This document shows positions 26,269 to 35,320 of a stretch of DNA of 54,376 nt, one piece after another. Position 1 is the stretch's first letter. Each line of letters opens with the position of its first letter. The DNA comes from Dehalococcoidia bacterium (lineage in GTDB: Bacteria > Chloroflexota > Dehalococcoidia > Lucifugimonadales > UBA3495), in assembly GCA_022825745.1 (NCBI GenBank), contig JAJDWF010000127.1, positions 1 through 54,376 on the forward strand, given 5' to 3'. The translations under genes were made by a program, and so were the position numbers. The notes beneath the pieces are model-generated. The model was not told the origin of the DNA, made no database searches, and saw only the letters and a program-made list of their open reading frames with translations.

Positions 26269-26803
26269 AAGGGATGACACGACAACGCGGCGCGCAGAGC
26301 CGACTGGCTTTCGGCTCGCGCGCCTTCAGGAGCCAGTGGCTTCGGAGCTTGAACTGATGCAACAGATTGTTCAGTACAATGTTGAAATCAACTGCGGCCC
26401 GTGCCCGGAAGGGTATGCGTCGCGGATCGCGAGGCAACTGCGAACGGCTTTCCCGGTGACCAGTTGCAAGAGCACCAGCACCGGTTTGGCGATGCGGATG
26501 ATTTCGGGGCACCGATTCGCTGATGGAGCGTTAAAAGACTTCGCGGACCTGGTGGGAGACACGCTGACCGGATTCGGCATCGTGATGACCACCGGTGTGG
26601 TGCGCCTGGTCACGCGCCAGGGGTCTTATCACGCCGGCGTTTTCCAAAAGGCGCAAGACCTTGCCGCTACCCTCACGGGCATTGACTGGAGGCCGGCGCG
26701 CGAAATCCCGGTGCTCTATTTTTACAAGGGGTTGAAGTTCGACCTGGAACTGTCAGCGAGGCTGAAAGCCCTGAACCATAGGGAAAAAGCCGGCGCATAT
26801 TAG
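26261..26803 (+). CDS. Unknown CGPC-motif protein upstream of class II reductase
   Basis: 180 residues from a TTG start at 26261, with AGGAGG 9 bases upstream. I do not recognise the family. A predicted strand QYNVEIN runs directly into CGPC (C45, C48) followed by a probable helix EGYASRIARQLRTAF, an order resembling the active-site region of thioredoxin-fold proteins; a third cysteine, C69, follows. The rest (FADLVGDTLTGFGIVMTTGVVRLV, then YFYKGLKFDLELSARLKAL) shows alternating strands and helices. It ends 25 bp before the nrdJ start, so co-expression is likely. A role as reductant or accessory of the reductase is inference only. Confidence 0.65.
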   Translation: MRKRDDTTTRRAEPTGFRLARLQEPVASELELMQQIVQYNVEINCGPCPEGYASRIARQLRTAFPVTSCKSTSTGLAMRMISGHRFADGALKDFADLVGDTLTGFGIVMTTGVVRLVTRQGSYHAGVFQKAQDLAATLTGIDWRPAREIPVLYFYKGLKFDLELSARLKALNHREKAGAY

Positions 26804-26828
26804 CCGGCATACCAGCAGGGAGGAAATC

Positions 26829-29360
26829 GTGGAGGCCAGGGCAACCAGCATGACGGAGAATGTTGATCGTGATACTACGGTATCGATAAGGCGGCGCATT
26901 CGGGATGCAATGACGGCGGCCGGCATCGCCGAGTCCTATAACGAACGGACCGGCGAGCTGACCGACAACGCCAGGGTGGTGCTGCAACGGCGCTATCTTT
27001 CCAAGGACCGGGAAGGGAAGGTGCTTGAGGACCCGGACGGCATGTTCCGTCGCGTGGCCCGCAACCTCTCCCAATCGGACTTGGAGTACGGCGTCACCGA
27101 AGCACAACGGCAGGCCACCGAGGACGCCTTTTACCAGGTGATGCGTCGCCTGGAGTTTCTGCCCAACTCGCCGACGCTGATGAACGCGGGGCGGGAGTTG
27201 CAGCAGCTATCGGCCTGCTTCGTGCTGCCCGTCGAGGACTCCCTGGACTCGATCTTCACCAAGGTGAAGCAGACGGCGCTGATTCACAAGAGCGGCGGCG
27301 GCACCGGGTTCGCGTTCTCCAGGCTGCGGCCGGAGGGGGACGTGGTCGGCTCCACGGGAGGCGTGGCGTCCGGGCCGGTTAGCTTCATCAACGCCTTTGA
27401 CGCCGCCACGGACGTGGTGAAGCAGGGCGGGACGCGCCGGGGCGCGAACATGGGCATCCTGCACGTGACGCACCCGGACATCCTGTCGTTCATAACGTCC
27501 AAGGAGGATGGGCAACACCTGAGCAACTTCAACATCTCGGTGGCGGTCACAGAGGATTTCATGCGCCGGGTGGAACATGACCAGACGTATGACCTGGTGA
27601 ACCCGCGCACCGGCCGCATCACCGGCCAGCTGAACGCCCGGGAAGTGTTCGAGCGGATGACGGAACTGGCCTGGCGGACGGGAGACCCCGGAATAGTGTT
27701 CCTGGACCGGATCAACCGGGACAACCCGAATCCGCAACTGGGGGATATCGAGAGCACGAACCCCTGCGGCGAGCAGCCGTTGCTGCCCTATGAGTCCTGC
27801 AACCTGGGTTCGCTGAACGTGGCGCGGATGGTGCAGTACGACGGGGACGACGTGGCCATCGATTGGGAGCGTATGTCGGAGGTGATCGGGACGGCGGTCC
27901 ACATGCTGGACAGCGTCATCGACATGAACGACTACCCCATTGATGAGATTGCCGACATGAGCCGCCGGACGCGGCGCATCGGCCTGGGCGTGATGGGCTG
28001 GTCGGACCTGTTGATCCAGATGGGAGTTCGTTACGACAGCGACGAGGCCCTGGAGCTGGCGGAACAGGTGATGGAGTTCATCCAGCGGGAAACCTACCGG
28101 GCATCCGAAGCGCTGGCGGAGGCGCGCGGCCCATTCCCGGAATGGGAGCGGAGCGCGTACAACCGGGGAGAGAACCCGCAGCGGATGCGAAATTCGGCTC
28201 CGGTTACCATTGCGCCGACGGGAACCATCAGCATCATCGCCGGCGCATCCAGCGGAATTGAGCCGCTGTTCGCGCTGTCCTACGTGCGGAACGTGATGGA
28301 CAACACCCGGCTGGTGGAGGGCAACAACTACTTTGAGGCAGTCGCCCGAAACGAAGGGTTCTACTCGGAAGAGCTGATGGAGCAACTGGCCGCCGTGGGT
28401 TCGCTGGAAGACCTGGACGTGCCGGGTTGGGTGAAGGAAGTCTTCCGGGTGTCGCACGACATCGATCCCCGCTGGCACGTCAAGATGCAGGGCGCGTTCC
28501 AGAAGTACACCGACAACGCGGTATCCAAGACGATCAACTTCCCCCACGACGCGACGGTGGACGATGTCGCCGAAGCGTACCAGTCGGCGTATGCCCTGGG
28601 CTGCAAAGGGATCACGGTGTACCGGGACGGCAGCAAGGCCGAGCAGGTGCTGAGCACGGGCGCAAGTGAAGAAGCGTCCGAAGCCGGCACGCAGCCGGCC
28701 GTGGTGGAGATTGAAGTGCCCGGGCCGCGGGTGCCCAGGGAGCGACCCCGGCAGACTCGCGGCATCACCGAGCGGGTGCGCACGGGACACGGGAACATGT
28801 ACGTAACCGTGAACCTGGACGACGTGGGCAATCCCTTTGAGGTGTTCGGGACGATGGGCAAGGCCGGCGGCTGCGACGCGGCGCTGCTGGAAGCGGTGTC
28901 TCGGCTGGTGTCGCTGGCGCTGCGGGCCGGCATCGACACCGGCGAGGTTACCCGGCAACTGCGGGGCATTACGTGCTGCCCGGCGTGGGACGACGGAACC
29001 CTGGTGCGCTCGGGCCCGGACGCCGTGGCGATTGTGCTGGACAATCTCACAGCGGGCGCGGGCGGCGACGCCAACGCCTCGGACGGCGTGCAGTTGACCC
29101 TGCCTACCGGACTCCCCGGATATGGCGGGGACGGAGTGGACGCAAGGACTTTCCTGCCGGCCGGGGACATCGTGGCGCCAGCCGAAAACGCGCCGCCTGA
29201 TACCGGGCATGGCAGTGGGAACGGCAACGGGAATGGATACGCCATCCCGATGGTCAACGGTTTGACCTACGGGCAGAGGTGCCCGGAGTGCAACGGGAGC
29301 GTGGTGAACCAGGAAGGCTGTTCAACCTGCTATTCGTGCGGCTGGAACAAGTGCGAGTGA
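26829..29360 (+). CDS. nrdJ: Adenosylcobalamin-dependent (class II) ribonucleotide reductase
   Basis: 843 residues from GTG 26829 with GGGAGGAAATC upstream. It makes deoxyribonucleotides using a cobalamin-generated thiyl radical. Active-site residues match the class II pattern: redox pair C130 (LSACFVLP) and C324 (ESCNLGS), thiyl C313 in NPCGE with N311 and E315. A TSCPD-type domain (about 660-720) contains GKAGGCDAALLEAV and GITCCP. The C-terminal tail carries six cysteines, starting CPECNGS and ending GWNKCE, for re-reduction or zinc. There is no obvious N-terminal ATP-cone. No intein is present. Confidence 0.96.
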   Translation: MEARATSMTENVDRDTTVSIRRRIRDAMTAAGIAESYNERTGELTDNARVVLQRRYLSKDREGKVLEDPDGMFRRVARNLSQSDLEYGVTEAQRQATEDAFYQVMRRLEFLPNSPTLMNAGRELQQLSACFVLPVEDSLDSIFTKVKQTALIHKSGGGTGFAFSRLRPEGDVVGSTGGVASGPVSFINAFDAATDVVKQGGTRRGANMGILHVTHPDILSFITSKEDGQHLSNFNISVAVTEDFMRRVEHDQTYDLVNPRTGRITGQLNAREVFERMTELAWRTGDPGIVFLDRINRDNPNPQLGDIESTNPCGEQPLLPYESCNLGSLNVARMVQYDGDDVAIDWERMSEVIGTAVHMLDSVIDMNDYPIDEIADMSRRTRRIGLGVMGWSDLLIQMGVRYDSDEALELAEQVMEFIQRETYRASEALAEARGPFPEWERSAYNRGENPQRMRNSAPVTIAPTGTISIIAGASSGIEPLFALSYVRNVMDNTRLVEGNNYFEAVARNEGFYSEELMEQLAAVGSLEDLDVPGWVKEVFRVSHDIDPRWHVKMQGAFQKYTDNAVSKTINFPHDATVDDVAEAYQSAYALGCKGITVYRDGSKAEQVLSTGASEEASEAGTQPAVVEIEVPGPRVPRERPRQTRGITERVRTGHGNMYVTVNLDDVGNPFEVFGTMGKAGGCDAALLEAVSRLVSLALRAGIDTGEVTRQLRGITCCPAWDDGTLVRSGPDAVAIVLDNLTAGAGGDANASDGVQLTLPTGLPGYGGDGVDARTFLPAGDIVAPAENAPPDTGHGSGNGNGNGYAIPMVNGLTYGQRCPECNGSVVNQEGCSTCYSCGWNKCE

Positions 29361-29366
29361 GCAGAG

Positions 29367-29375
29367 TGCTATAAT
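29367..29375 (+). promoter_or_regulatory. Extended -10 element ahead of pdxA
   Basis: TGCTATAAT lies 7 bases past the nrdJ stop and about 50 bp before the pdxA ATG. No good -35 is visible, as expected for an extended -10 promoter. Confidence 0.45.
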
Positions 29376-29423
29376 CCGACAACACCGAGTTGCGACCTGC
29401 TTTTCGACCACGCGAGGCACATC

Positions 29424-30467
29424 ATGCCAGAACCAAACGGCGCCACAATTACCCGTCCGGCCATCGCCATCACCATGGGCGACCCCTGCGGCATCGGGCC
29501 GGAGGTGGTGGTCAAGGCGTTGGCGGACCCGCGAGTTTACGCAGCGTGCCGGCCGGTGGTGATCGGCAACGTGTATGCCATGGAGCAGGCGGCCGAACTG
29601 ACGGGCCTGTCCATGGGCATCAATCACACCGACGACCCGACCACCTCGGGCGAAGACCCCACCAGGATTGACGTGGTGGACATCGGCAACCTGAACTCCG
29701 AAGACATCACGGTGGGCGAGATCAGTGTGCCGTGCGGCAAGGCCGCGATGGAGTGGGTCAGCAAGGCCGGTCAGCTGGCCATGGCCGGCGTGGTTGACGG
29801 GCTGGCGACGGCGCCGCTGAACAAGGAAGCGGCGGCGATGGCCGGCTACGAAGCCATCGGGCACATGGAGTTGCTGCAAGAGCTTTCGGGCGCCAAAACC
29901 GTGGCCACCATGCTGATGGCCAAGAACCTGCGCGTGGTCCACCTCACCACGCACCGTTCGCTGAAAGTAGCCTGCGATTACGTGAAGCAGGACCGCATCC
30001 TGGACTACCTGCGCCTCACGGACGACAACTTCCGGCGGTGGGGGTTCGCCAACCCGCGCATCGGTGTCGCAGCGCTCAACCCGCACGGCAGCGACGGCGG
30101 GCTGCTGGGCAACGAGGAAGCGGAGGAGATTGCGCCGGCAGTGCAGCAGGCTCAGTCCGAAGGCATCAACGCCATCGGCCCGGTGCCGGCGGACATCATC
30201 TTCCACCAGGCGATCCAGGACCGGTACGACGTTACGCTGTGCATGTACCACGACCAGGGGCACATCCCGGTCAAGGTGTACGGGTTTGAGGAGAGCATCA
30301 CCGCCAACCTGGGGCTGCCTTTCATCCGCACGTCGGTGGACCACGGCACGGCGTTCGACATCGCCGGCAAGAACCTGGCCGACCACACGTCGATGGTGGA
30401 GTCAATTCGGATGGCGGTGGCGTTCGCCCGGGGCGACGGGCTGGCGGACGGCTGGGGCGAGGAATAG
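29424..30467 (+). CDS. pdxA: 4-hydroxythreonine-4-phosphate dehydrogenase family (PdxA)
   Basis: 347 residues. ITMGDPCGIGPEVVVKAL is the family opening. Metal and substrate ligands are visible as IGHMELL, HLTTHRSL and YHDQGHIPVK, with PHGSDGGLLGNEE in between and RTSVDHGTAFDIAG at the end. It oxidises a phosphorylated hydroxy acid using NAD for pyridoxal phosphate synthesis. The PdxA2 branch (phospho-threonate dehydrogenase) has the same motifs, so the exact substrate is not certain. It is followed 4 bp later by proC. Confidence 0.9.
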   Translation: MPEPNGATITRPAIAITMGDPCGIGPEVVVKALADPRVYAACRPVVIGNVYAMEQAAELTGLSMGINHTDDPTTSGEDPTRIDVVDIGNLNSEDITVGEISVPCGKAAMEWVSKAGQLAMAGVVDGLATAPLNKEAAAMAGYEAIGHMELLQELSGAKTVATMLMAKNLRVVHLTTHRSLKVACDYVKQDRILDYLRLTDDNFRRWGFANPRIGVAALNPHGSDGGLLGNEEAEEIAPAVQQAQSEGINAIGPVPADIIFHQAIQDRYDVTLCMYHDQGHIPVKVYGFEESITANLGLPFIRTSVDHGTAFDIAGKNLADHTSMVESIRMAVAFARGDGLADGWGEE

Positions 30468-30471
30468 CGCG

Positions 30472-31275
30472 ATGAACATCGGCTTTATTGGCGGCGGAAC
30501 CATGGCCGAGGCCATCCTCGGCGGGATGCTGGACGGCGGGGTCGCCGCTGCCGGGGACGTGATGATCGGCGAGCCGGTGCCGGCCCGGCGCGACTACCTG
30601 TCCGAGCGGTACGGCGTAGGCGTTTCGGACGCCAACGCGCCGGTAGCTGACGGCTCGGATCTGGTGGTGATGGCGGTGAAGCCGCAGGACCTGCCCAAGG
30701 TGTATTCCGACATCGGCGGCGGATTCAGCGACGGCCAGTCGATTATGTCCATCGTTGCCGGCGCCAAGATGAAGTCCCTGTCCGACGGGATGCGGCACGA
30801 CGGCATCATCCGCGTCATGCCCAACACGCCGGCGCAGATTGGCGAAGGCATGACGATGTGGACGTGCACCACATCGGTGAGCGCGGCGCACCGGGAAACG
30901 ACGTCAGCGATCCTCTCCACCATCGGCGACGAGATCTACGTTGACGACGAGAAGTACCTGGACATGGCAACGGCGTTGAGCGCCAGCGGCCCGGCCTACG
31001 TGTTCCTGATCATAGAAGCGCTGATCGACGCCGGGGTGTATGTCGGACTGCCACGCGATGTTTCACGACGAATGGTGCTCCAGACGGTCAAGGGCAGCGT
31101 AGCGCTGGTGTCCGAGACGGGCCGGCATCCGGCGGAACTCAAGGACATGGTAACGTCGCCAGGCGGGACGACGGCCGAGGGTTTGCAGGCGCTGGAGCGC
31201 GCCGGAGTACCCGCAGCCATGGTGGACGCCGTGAACGCCGCCTACCTGAAATCCATCAGGCTGGGGCAGGACTAG
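30472..31275 (+). CDS. proC: Pyrroline-5-carboxylate reductase
   Basis: 267 residues. An N-terminal Rossmann motif (NIGFIGGGTMAEAIL) is followed by VVMAVKPQDL, IIRVMPNTPAQIGEGM, and the C-terminal dimerisation and substrate domain with LSASGPAYVFLIIEAL and DMVTSPGGTTAEGLQALE. It completes proline synthesis from glutamate. ATG 30472 is chosen over a longer frame that overlaps pdxA. It is followed 7 bp later by yggT. Confidence 0.95.
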   Translation: MNIGFIGGGTMAEAILGGMLDGGVAAAGDVMIGEPVPARRDYLSERYGVGVSDANAPVADGSDLVVMAVKPQDLPKVYSDIGGGFSDGQSIMSIVAGAKMKSLSDGMRHDGIIRVMPNTPAQIGEGMTMWTCTTSVSAAHRETTSAILSTIGDEIYVDDEKYLDMATALSASGPAYVFLIIEALIDAGVYVGLPRDVSRRMVLQTVKGSVALVSETGRHPAELKDMVTSPGGTTAEGLQALERAGVPAAMVDAVNAAYLKSIRLGQD

Positions 31276-31282
31276 ACCCGTC

Positions 31283-31555
31283 ATGCTGCAACTGATCAGC
31301 CTCCTCATCACGCTGTGCTACCTGCTGCTCCTGGCCCGGATCATCCTCGGGTTCGTGGTGCAGTACATGTCCATGCAGGGCAGCGGCGCTCCGGAAACCC
31401 TGGTCAAGGTGTACGAGGTGGTGTTCAGCCTCACCGAGCCGGTGCTGGGCCCGATTCGCCGGAAGTTGCCGCAGACCGGGATGATCGACTTCAGCCCGCT
31501 GGTGGTAATGGTCATCCTGGTGGTGATCCAATACGCGGTCAGAGCGCTGTTATAA
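31283..31555 (+). CDS. YggT-family membrane protein
   Basis: 90 residues with two membrane helices (about 2-25 and 68-88) flanking the conserved loop VFSLTEPVLGPIRRKLPQTGMIDFSPLVV, which defines the family. YggT proteins are linked to osmotic tolerance, division or photosystem assembly in different phyla; in many bacteria they lie near proC, as here. Confidence 0.9.
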   Translation: MLQLISLLITLCYLLLLARIILGFVVQYMSMQGSGAPETLVKVYEVVFSLTEPVLGPIRRKLPQTGMIDFSPLVVMVILVVIQYAVRALL

Positions 31556-31666
31556 CCTGACGGCAACGGGCGCCCAGGGATGCCACGGCCTCGCGGAAAA
31601 TTCTGGACCGCCGGCGGTCTGCGTCCAAAGGACCTGTCTTTCCTGCGGACAGTTTACGCTGATGGT

Positions 31667-32212
31667 ATGCCGGCGCGTTCGGATCCGCCCCGCCTGGTAG
31701 TGCTGTGCGGGCTGCCCGGAACCGGCAAATCCCATTTCGCACGAGAGCTTGCATCGCGGGCGCCGTTCGTCTGGCTGAACAGCGACCGGACGCGCAAGCT
31801 GCTGGTGGCGCGCCCGCAGTACAGCCGCCGGGAGCATCGACGGGTCTTTGCGGCCATGCACGTGCTGACGCGAGGGTACCTGCGGGACGGCTATTCCGTA
31901 GTGTTCGACGCCACCAACCTGAACGAAAACGTGCGGTTGCCCCTGTACGCGGTGGCCGAGGAACTCGGCGTGGAACCGCTGATCATCCGCTTTACGGCCC
32001 ACCCGGACCTGGTCCGCAAGCGCATGGCCGAACGGGAGAACGGAGTCGGCGATGCCGGCCAGAGCGACGCCGGCTGGGAGGTCTATTCGCGGATGGCGGT
32101 GGCGGATGCGCCGGTGCCGCGCCCCCACCTCCTGGTGCGCGGGCCGGAGGACGTGGCGGAGGCGCTGGCGGAGACGATGCGGCGGGTGCGGCCGGGGCAA
32201 ACCCTGCGATGA
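31667..32212 (+). CDS. P-loop kinase-like ATPase (AAA_33/zeta-like)
   Basis: 181 residues from ATG 31667; an in-frame ATG at 31580 would add 29 residues of poor conservation. Walker A GLPGTGKSHFA lies near residue 15, then FVWLNSDRTRKLL and VVFDATNLNENVR with the acidic Walker B-like FDATN, as in small-molecule kinases related to polynucleotide kinase, chloramphenicol phosphotransferase and zeta toxins. The lid arginines are in KRMAERENG. No antitoxin-like partner lies beside it, so I favour a metabolic kinase of unknown substrate. Confidence 0.75.
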   Translation: MPARSDPPRLVVLCGLPGTGKSHFARELASRAPFVWLNSDRTRKLLVARPQYSRREHRRVFAAMHVLTRGYLRDGYSVVFDATNLNENVRLPLYAVAEELGVEPLIIRFTAHPDLVRKRMAERENGVGDAGQSDAGWEVYSRMAVADAPVPRPHLLVRGPEDVAEALAETMRRVRPGQTLR

Positions 32213-32219
32213 TCAGGCG

Positions 32220-32765
32220 TTACGCGGCAACGGTTTCCAGGGCCGCGGCCGGCAGGTCGCGCAGGTCGGGGCCGTCCAGCTTGCGGCCCTGCACGCCCAT
32301 GAGGCGCAGCGGTCGCCCACGCTTGGTGATGCGGATGCGGTCGAGGACGTCCTGCCACGGGGCCAGGTAGTCGCAGGTGCCGTCGCCGTTGGGGTCGTCG
32401 CCACCCTCCAGGCTCTCGCCGGCCGGCAGTTGGACGGCTATGACGGAGGCGGGTTCGGCGGCCGGCGCCAGCAGCATCACCGGCAGATCGGACTCGGTGA
32501 GGCCGATTTGCTCCAGCAGGCCGCGCACGGTGGACGAGACACCGTGCATGCCGAAGACCACCAGGTGGGCGAAGCTGGCGTCGCGCTGCTCAAACTCGGT
32601 GCGGAAGCGGCGGAAGATTTCGTGAGAACCGGCGGCCTGGGGCTTGACCAGGAACAGGGCCATGGCCGGAAACTCGCCGTCCACGATGGAATTGGCCCGC
32701 AAGTCATCGCGCCAGCGCAGCAGCTTGTCGTGGTCGTGCTCGTCGTAGTGGTGCGACATGATCAA
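32220..32765 (-). CDS. Unknown protein with His/Asp-rich N-terminus
   Basis: 181 residues from ATG 32765 (ATG 32759 also fits). It begins MIMSHHYDEHDHDKLLRW, with four histidines that could bind metal. The middle (ALFLVKPQAAGSHEIFRRF, then AHLVVFGMHGVSSTVRGLL) has an alternating strand-helix pattern. There is no recognised catalytic motif. Its start abuts the stop of the VOC gene on the same strand (0 bp gap), so it belongs to an operon with the two VOC proteins. Confidence 0.65.
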   Translation of the reverse strand: MIMSHHYDEHDHDKLLRWRDDLRANSIVDGEFPAMALFLVKPQAAGSHEIFRRFRTEFEQRDASFAHLVVFGMHGVSSTVRGLLEQIGLTESDLPVMLLAPAAEPASVIAVQLPAGESLEGGDDPNGDGTCDYLAPWQDVLDRIRITKRGRPLRLMGVQGRKLDGPDLRDLPAAALETVAA

Positions 32766-33233
32766 TCAACCTCCCTGGTGCGCTTCCAGCAGTTTTTGCA
32801 GGTCCAGCTTTTTCATGGGCAGCATCACCTCCAAGACCCGGTTGGCGTTGGGGCCGTTCATCAGCATGCCGGGGAGATCTTTGGGTATGATCTGCCAGGT
32901 GACGCCAAAGCGGTCCTTGAGCCAACCGCACTGGATCTCGGTCCCGCCGGCGGTGAGATTGTCCCACAGATGGTCGATCTCGTCCTGGGAATCGCACGAA
33001 ACCATGAAGGAGATGGCTTCGGTGAACTCGATGGCGGGGATGCCGTCAAAGGCGACGAATTGCACGCCGTCCAGCTCAAAAACCACCGTGGAACTGCCCT
33101 CGGCCAGGCCTTCGCCGAAAGTGTCGCTGGACAATATCCTGGAGTTGTTGAAGACCGACACGTAGAACGCGGCGGCCTCGCGAGCGACGCCGTCCAGCCA
33201 GAGGAAAGGGGTGATCTTTTGCACTGCGGCCAT
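32766..33233 (-). CDS. PhnB-like VOC-family protein
   Basis: 155 residues of the 3-demethylubiquinone-9 3-methyltransferase-like/PhnB group of the vicinal-oxygen-chelate fold: QKITPFLWLDGVAREAAAFY, VFNNSRI, FVAFDG, and CGWLKDRFGVTWQIIP near the C-terminus. Despite the domain name, such proteins are not proven methyltransferases. It lies between the unknown His-rich protein and the second VOC gene, 13 bp from the latter. Confidence 0.88.
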   Translation of the reverse strand: MAAVQKITPFLWLDGVAREAAAFYVSVFNNSRILSSDTFGEGLAEGSSTVVFELDGVQFVAFDGIPAIEFTEAISFMVSCDSQDEIDHLWDNLTAGGTEIQCGWLKDRFGVTWQIIPKDLPGMLMNGPNANRVLEVMLPMKKLDLQKLLEAHQGG

Positions 33234-33246
33234 GGGGCAACCTCCG

Positions 33247-33702
33247 CTATCCGCCGGCGTCGAACTGCACCAGGATGCCGTCGGGGTCGTACACGAAGAT
33301 GCTGGAGACCCCGCCGTCGGCGTTGGTGAAACCGTCCATGGGGCCGGCCAGTTCCACCCCGGCGGCGATGAGTTCGTCGGCCAGGGCCTTTACGTCGGGC
33401 ACGCTGAAGGAGATATGGCTGATGCCCACCTGGTCCAGCTTGATGGCCGCGCCGTCGGCGTCGTCCCCGGGATGGCTGGTCATTACCAGCGTGGGTATCG
33501 CGCCGTCGCCGTAGGACAGGATGGCCTGCCGGCGGGTGGCGCGGTCGTGGGCGTACACGTGGGGCAGTCCGCCGGTGGACGTGTCCTGCACCCGGTCAAC
33601 GGTGACCGTCATGCCCAGGATGTCTCGGTAGAATTTCAGGGATTCGTCCAGGTCGCGGACGCAGACGGCGATGTGAGAAACGCCGGAAGAGTTCATTGCC
33701 AT
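33247..33702 (-). CDS. Glyoxalase/bleomycin-resistance VOC protein
   Basis: 151 residues with two beta-alpha-beta-beta-beta modules: GVSHIAVCVRDLDESLKFYRDILGM and ISHISFSVPDVKALADEL. Candidate metal ligands are H10, H95 and a glutamate or aspartate in the second half (YDPDGILVQFD). These enzymes include dioxygenases, isomerases and resistance proteins; no specific substrate can be read. It is first of a three-gene minus-strand unit. Confidence 0.88.
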   Translation of the reverse strand: MAMNSSGVSHIAVCVRDLDESLKFYRDILGMTVTVDRVQDTSTGGLPHVYAHDRATRRQAILSYGDGAIPTLVMTSHPGDDADGAAIKLDQVGISHISFSVPDVKALADELIAAGVELAGPMDGFTNADGGVSSIFVYDPDGILVQFDAGG

Positions 33703-33787
33703 GGTGTTCCCTCCGTTGGTACATCGTGGCGCGGATACTGACAGCTGCGCCCATGCTACTGCCGGCCTGGGGCGGTGTCAAAATTGC

Positions 33788-35188
33788 CTACTCTGCGCCG
33801 ACCATCTTGCGATCAAAATCCGCCTCCCCCCACTTTGCGGCGCGCCGCCAGACCAGGGCCAACGCCCCGAAGCCCAGGAACATGGCCGTAACGTCGGTGA
33901 CGGGAAAGGACCACCAGACTCCCCATACGCCCAAAACCTCCGACAGGACGAACACCCACAGCAGCAACAGGATAACGCGCTGGGTGACGGTGAGCGCCAC
34001 CGACGGCCACGCCTTGCCCAGAGCCTGAAATGCGACGGAGCTGACGAACTCCACGCCCACGATGGGCAGCGCCAGCAGCGCTACGCGCAGGGCGTCGGCG
34101 GCCTCGGACGGCAGCGCGTTGGCCTCGGCGAACAGGCGGATGATGTGTCCGCACAGCGGCAACAGGATGGCGATCACCAACGCGCCGCCAACCGTCGCGC
34201 CCAGGCAGCTTTGCCAGATCGCCTGGCGGATGCGGGGATAGTTGCGCGCGCCGTAGTTGTAGGCCGCCAGCGGCAGGAACGCCAGCGCCACGCCGATGAA
34301 CGGCGCCAGCGCGAACTCCAGCACCGAATTGATGACCCCGAACAGGGCGATGTAGGCGTCCCCGTCGGCGTACCGGGCCAGGATGTTGTTGATGACCACC
34401 ACTACGATGGAACGGGCCGCCTCGATGATGAATATGGGCAATCCCAGGGCGACGATTTCCCGGGCCAGGCCCAGGCGTGGTCGCAACGCGTCCAACGTGA
34501 TGCTGAGCGCGCTGCGGCCCGAGAGGTAAAACCACGCGATGTAGAGGACGGCCAGCCCCTGGGCCAGCACGGTGGCCGCGGCCGCCCCGGTGATTCCCCA
34601 GCCGAACACCAGGATGAACAGGGCGTCCAGAATCACGTTGGCGATGGCCCCGCCGGCCAGAACGATGGTTGCGGAGCCCGGCCGGCCCTCGGCCATGAAC
34701 AGGTTATTGGCCCCAATCGCCAGCATGGTGAGGAACCCGCCCGGCAGGATGATTGCCAGGTACTCGCGGGCGTAGGGCGCGGTGTCGGGCGACGCGCCCA
34801 GCAACGAGGTAAGTCCGTCCAGGTACAGCAAACCGGCTATCGTGATCGCCAGGTATATCGGGGCCAGAATCGCCAGCGACGAGCCGATGACGCGGGATGC
34901 CTGCCGGGTGTCCCGGGCGCCCAGCGCGCGAGACACGACCGACATGCCGCCGAGGCCGGGCAGGAGACCGATGGCGACGGCGGCAATCTGCGCCGGGAAA
35001 GCGGCGGACAGTCCGCTGAGCGCGTCCACCCCGATGACGTTGCCGACAAAGGCGCGGTCAACGATGCTGTACAGGGCCATCACGACGATAGCCAGCATCG
35101 GCGGCAACGACATTTGCAGCAGCAGGAACCACATGGGCGCGGTGCCCATGGTCTCAGCGCGCAGGGTGCGGGGTCTCGGTTCGGACAT
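33788..35188 (-). CDS. MATE-family multidrug efflux transporter
   Basis: 466 residues with about 12 hydrophobic helices in two homologous halves. The MATE features SIVDRAFVGNVIGVDALSGLS in helix 2 and AMGANN-like IGANNLFMAEGRPG in the middle are present, and the second half repeats the pattern (INNILARYADGDAYIALFGV). It exports cationic drugs or metabolites with H+ or Na+. The ATG at 35188 (MSEPRPRT) lies 133 bp from the 238-bp dispersed repeat. Confidence 0.92.
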   Translation of the reverse strand: MSEPRPRTLRAETMGTAPMWFLLLQMSLPPMLAIVVMALYSIVDRAFVGNVIGVDALSGLSAAFPAQIAAVAIGLLPGLGGMSVVSRALGARDTRQASRVIGSSLAILAPIYLAITIAGLLYLDGLTSLLGASPDTAPYAREYLAIILPGGFLTMLAIGANNLFMAEGRPGSATIVLAGGAIANVILDALFILVFGWGITGAAAATVLAQGLAVLYIAWFYLSGRSALSITLDALRPRLGLAREIVALGLPIFIIEAARSIVVVVINNILARYADGDAYIALFGVINSVLEFALAPFIGVALAFLPLAAYNYGARNYPRIRQAIWQSCLGATVGGALVIAILLPLCGHIIRLFAEANALPSEAADALRVALLALPIVGVEFVSSVAFQALGKAWPSVALTVTQRVILLLLWVFVLSEVLGVWGVWWSFPVTDVTAMFLGFGALALVWRRAAKWGEADFDRKMVGAE

Positions 35189-35320
35189 GGAACTCCGGGA
35201 GCGGGCAGGAATTCATTCCCTCGAAAGGCTATGTAACATTATGCGCCATGTGCGGGGCTTCACGCCCAGCGCCACGTCATCATCAACGTACTCGGAAGCC
35301 GTGGCGTCAATCCGGAATGA

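Noticed and set aside
27207..29210. Long open frame (667 codons) on the minus strand opposite nrdJ
   Set aside because: It is antisense to a gene with every catalytic residue intact; the product is His/Arg/Val-rich with no family motif, a usual artefact of high-GC coding strands.
31580..32212. Zeta-type toxin of a toxin-antitoxin pair
   Set aside because: The P-loop kinase fold is similar, but no small antitoxin gene is adjacent and the neighbours are metabolic genes.
33701..35236. 511-codon plus-strand frame opposite the MATE gene
   Set aside because: It is Gln/Arg/Asp-rich with no fold signature; the opposite strand encodes a clear transporter.
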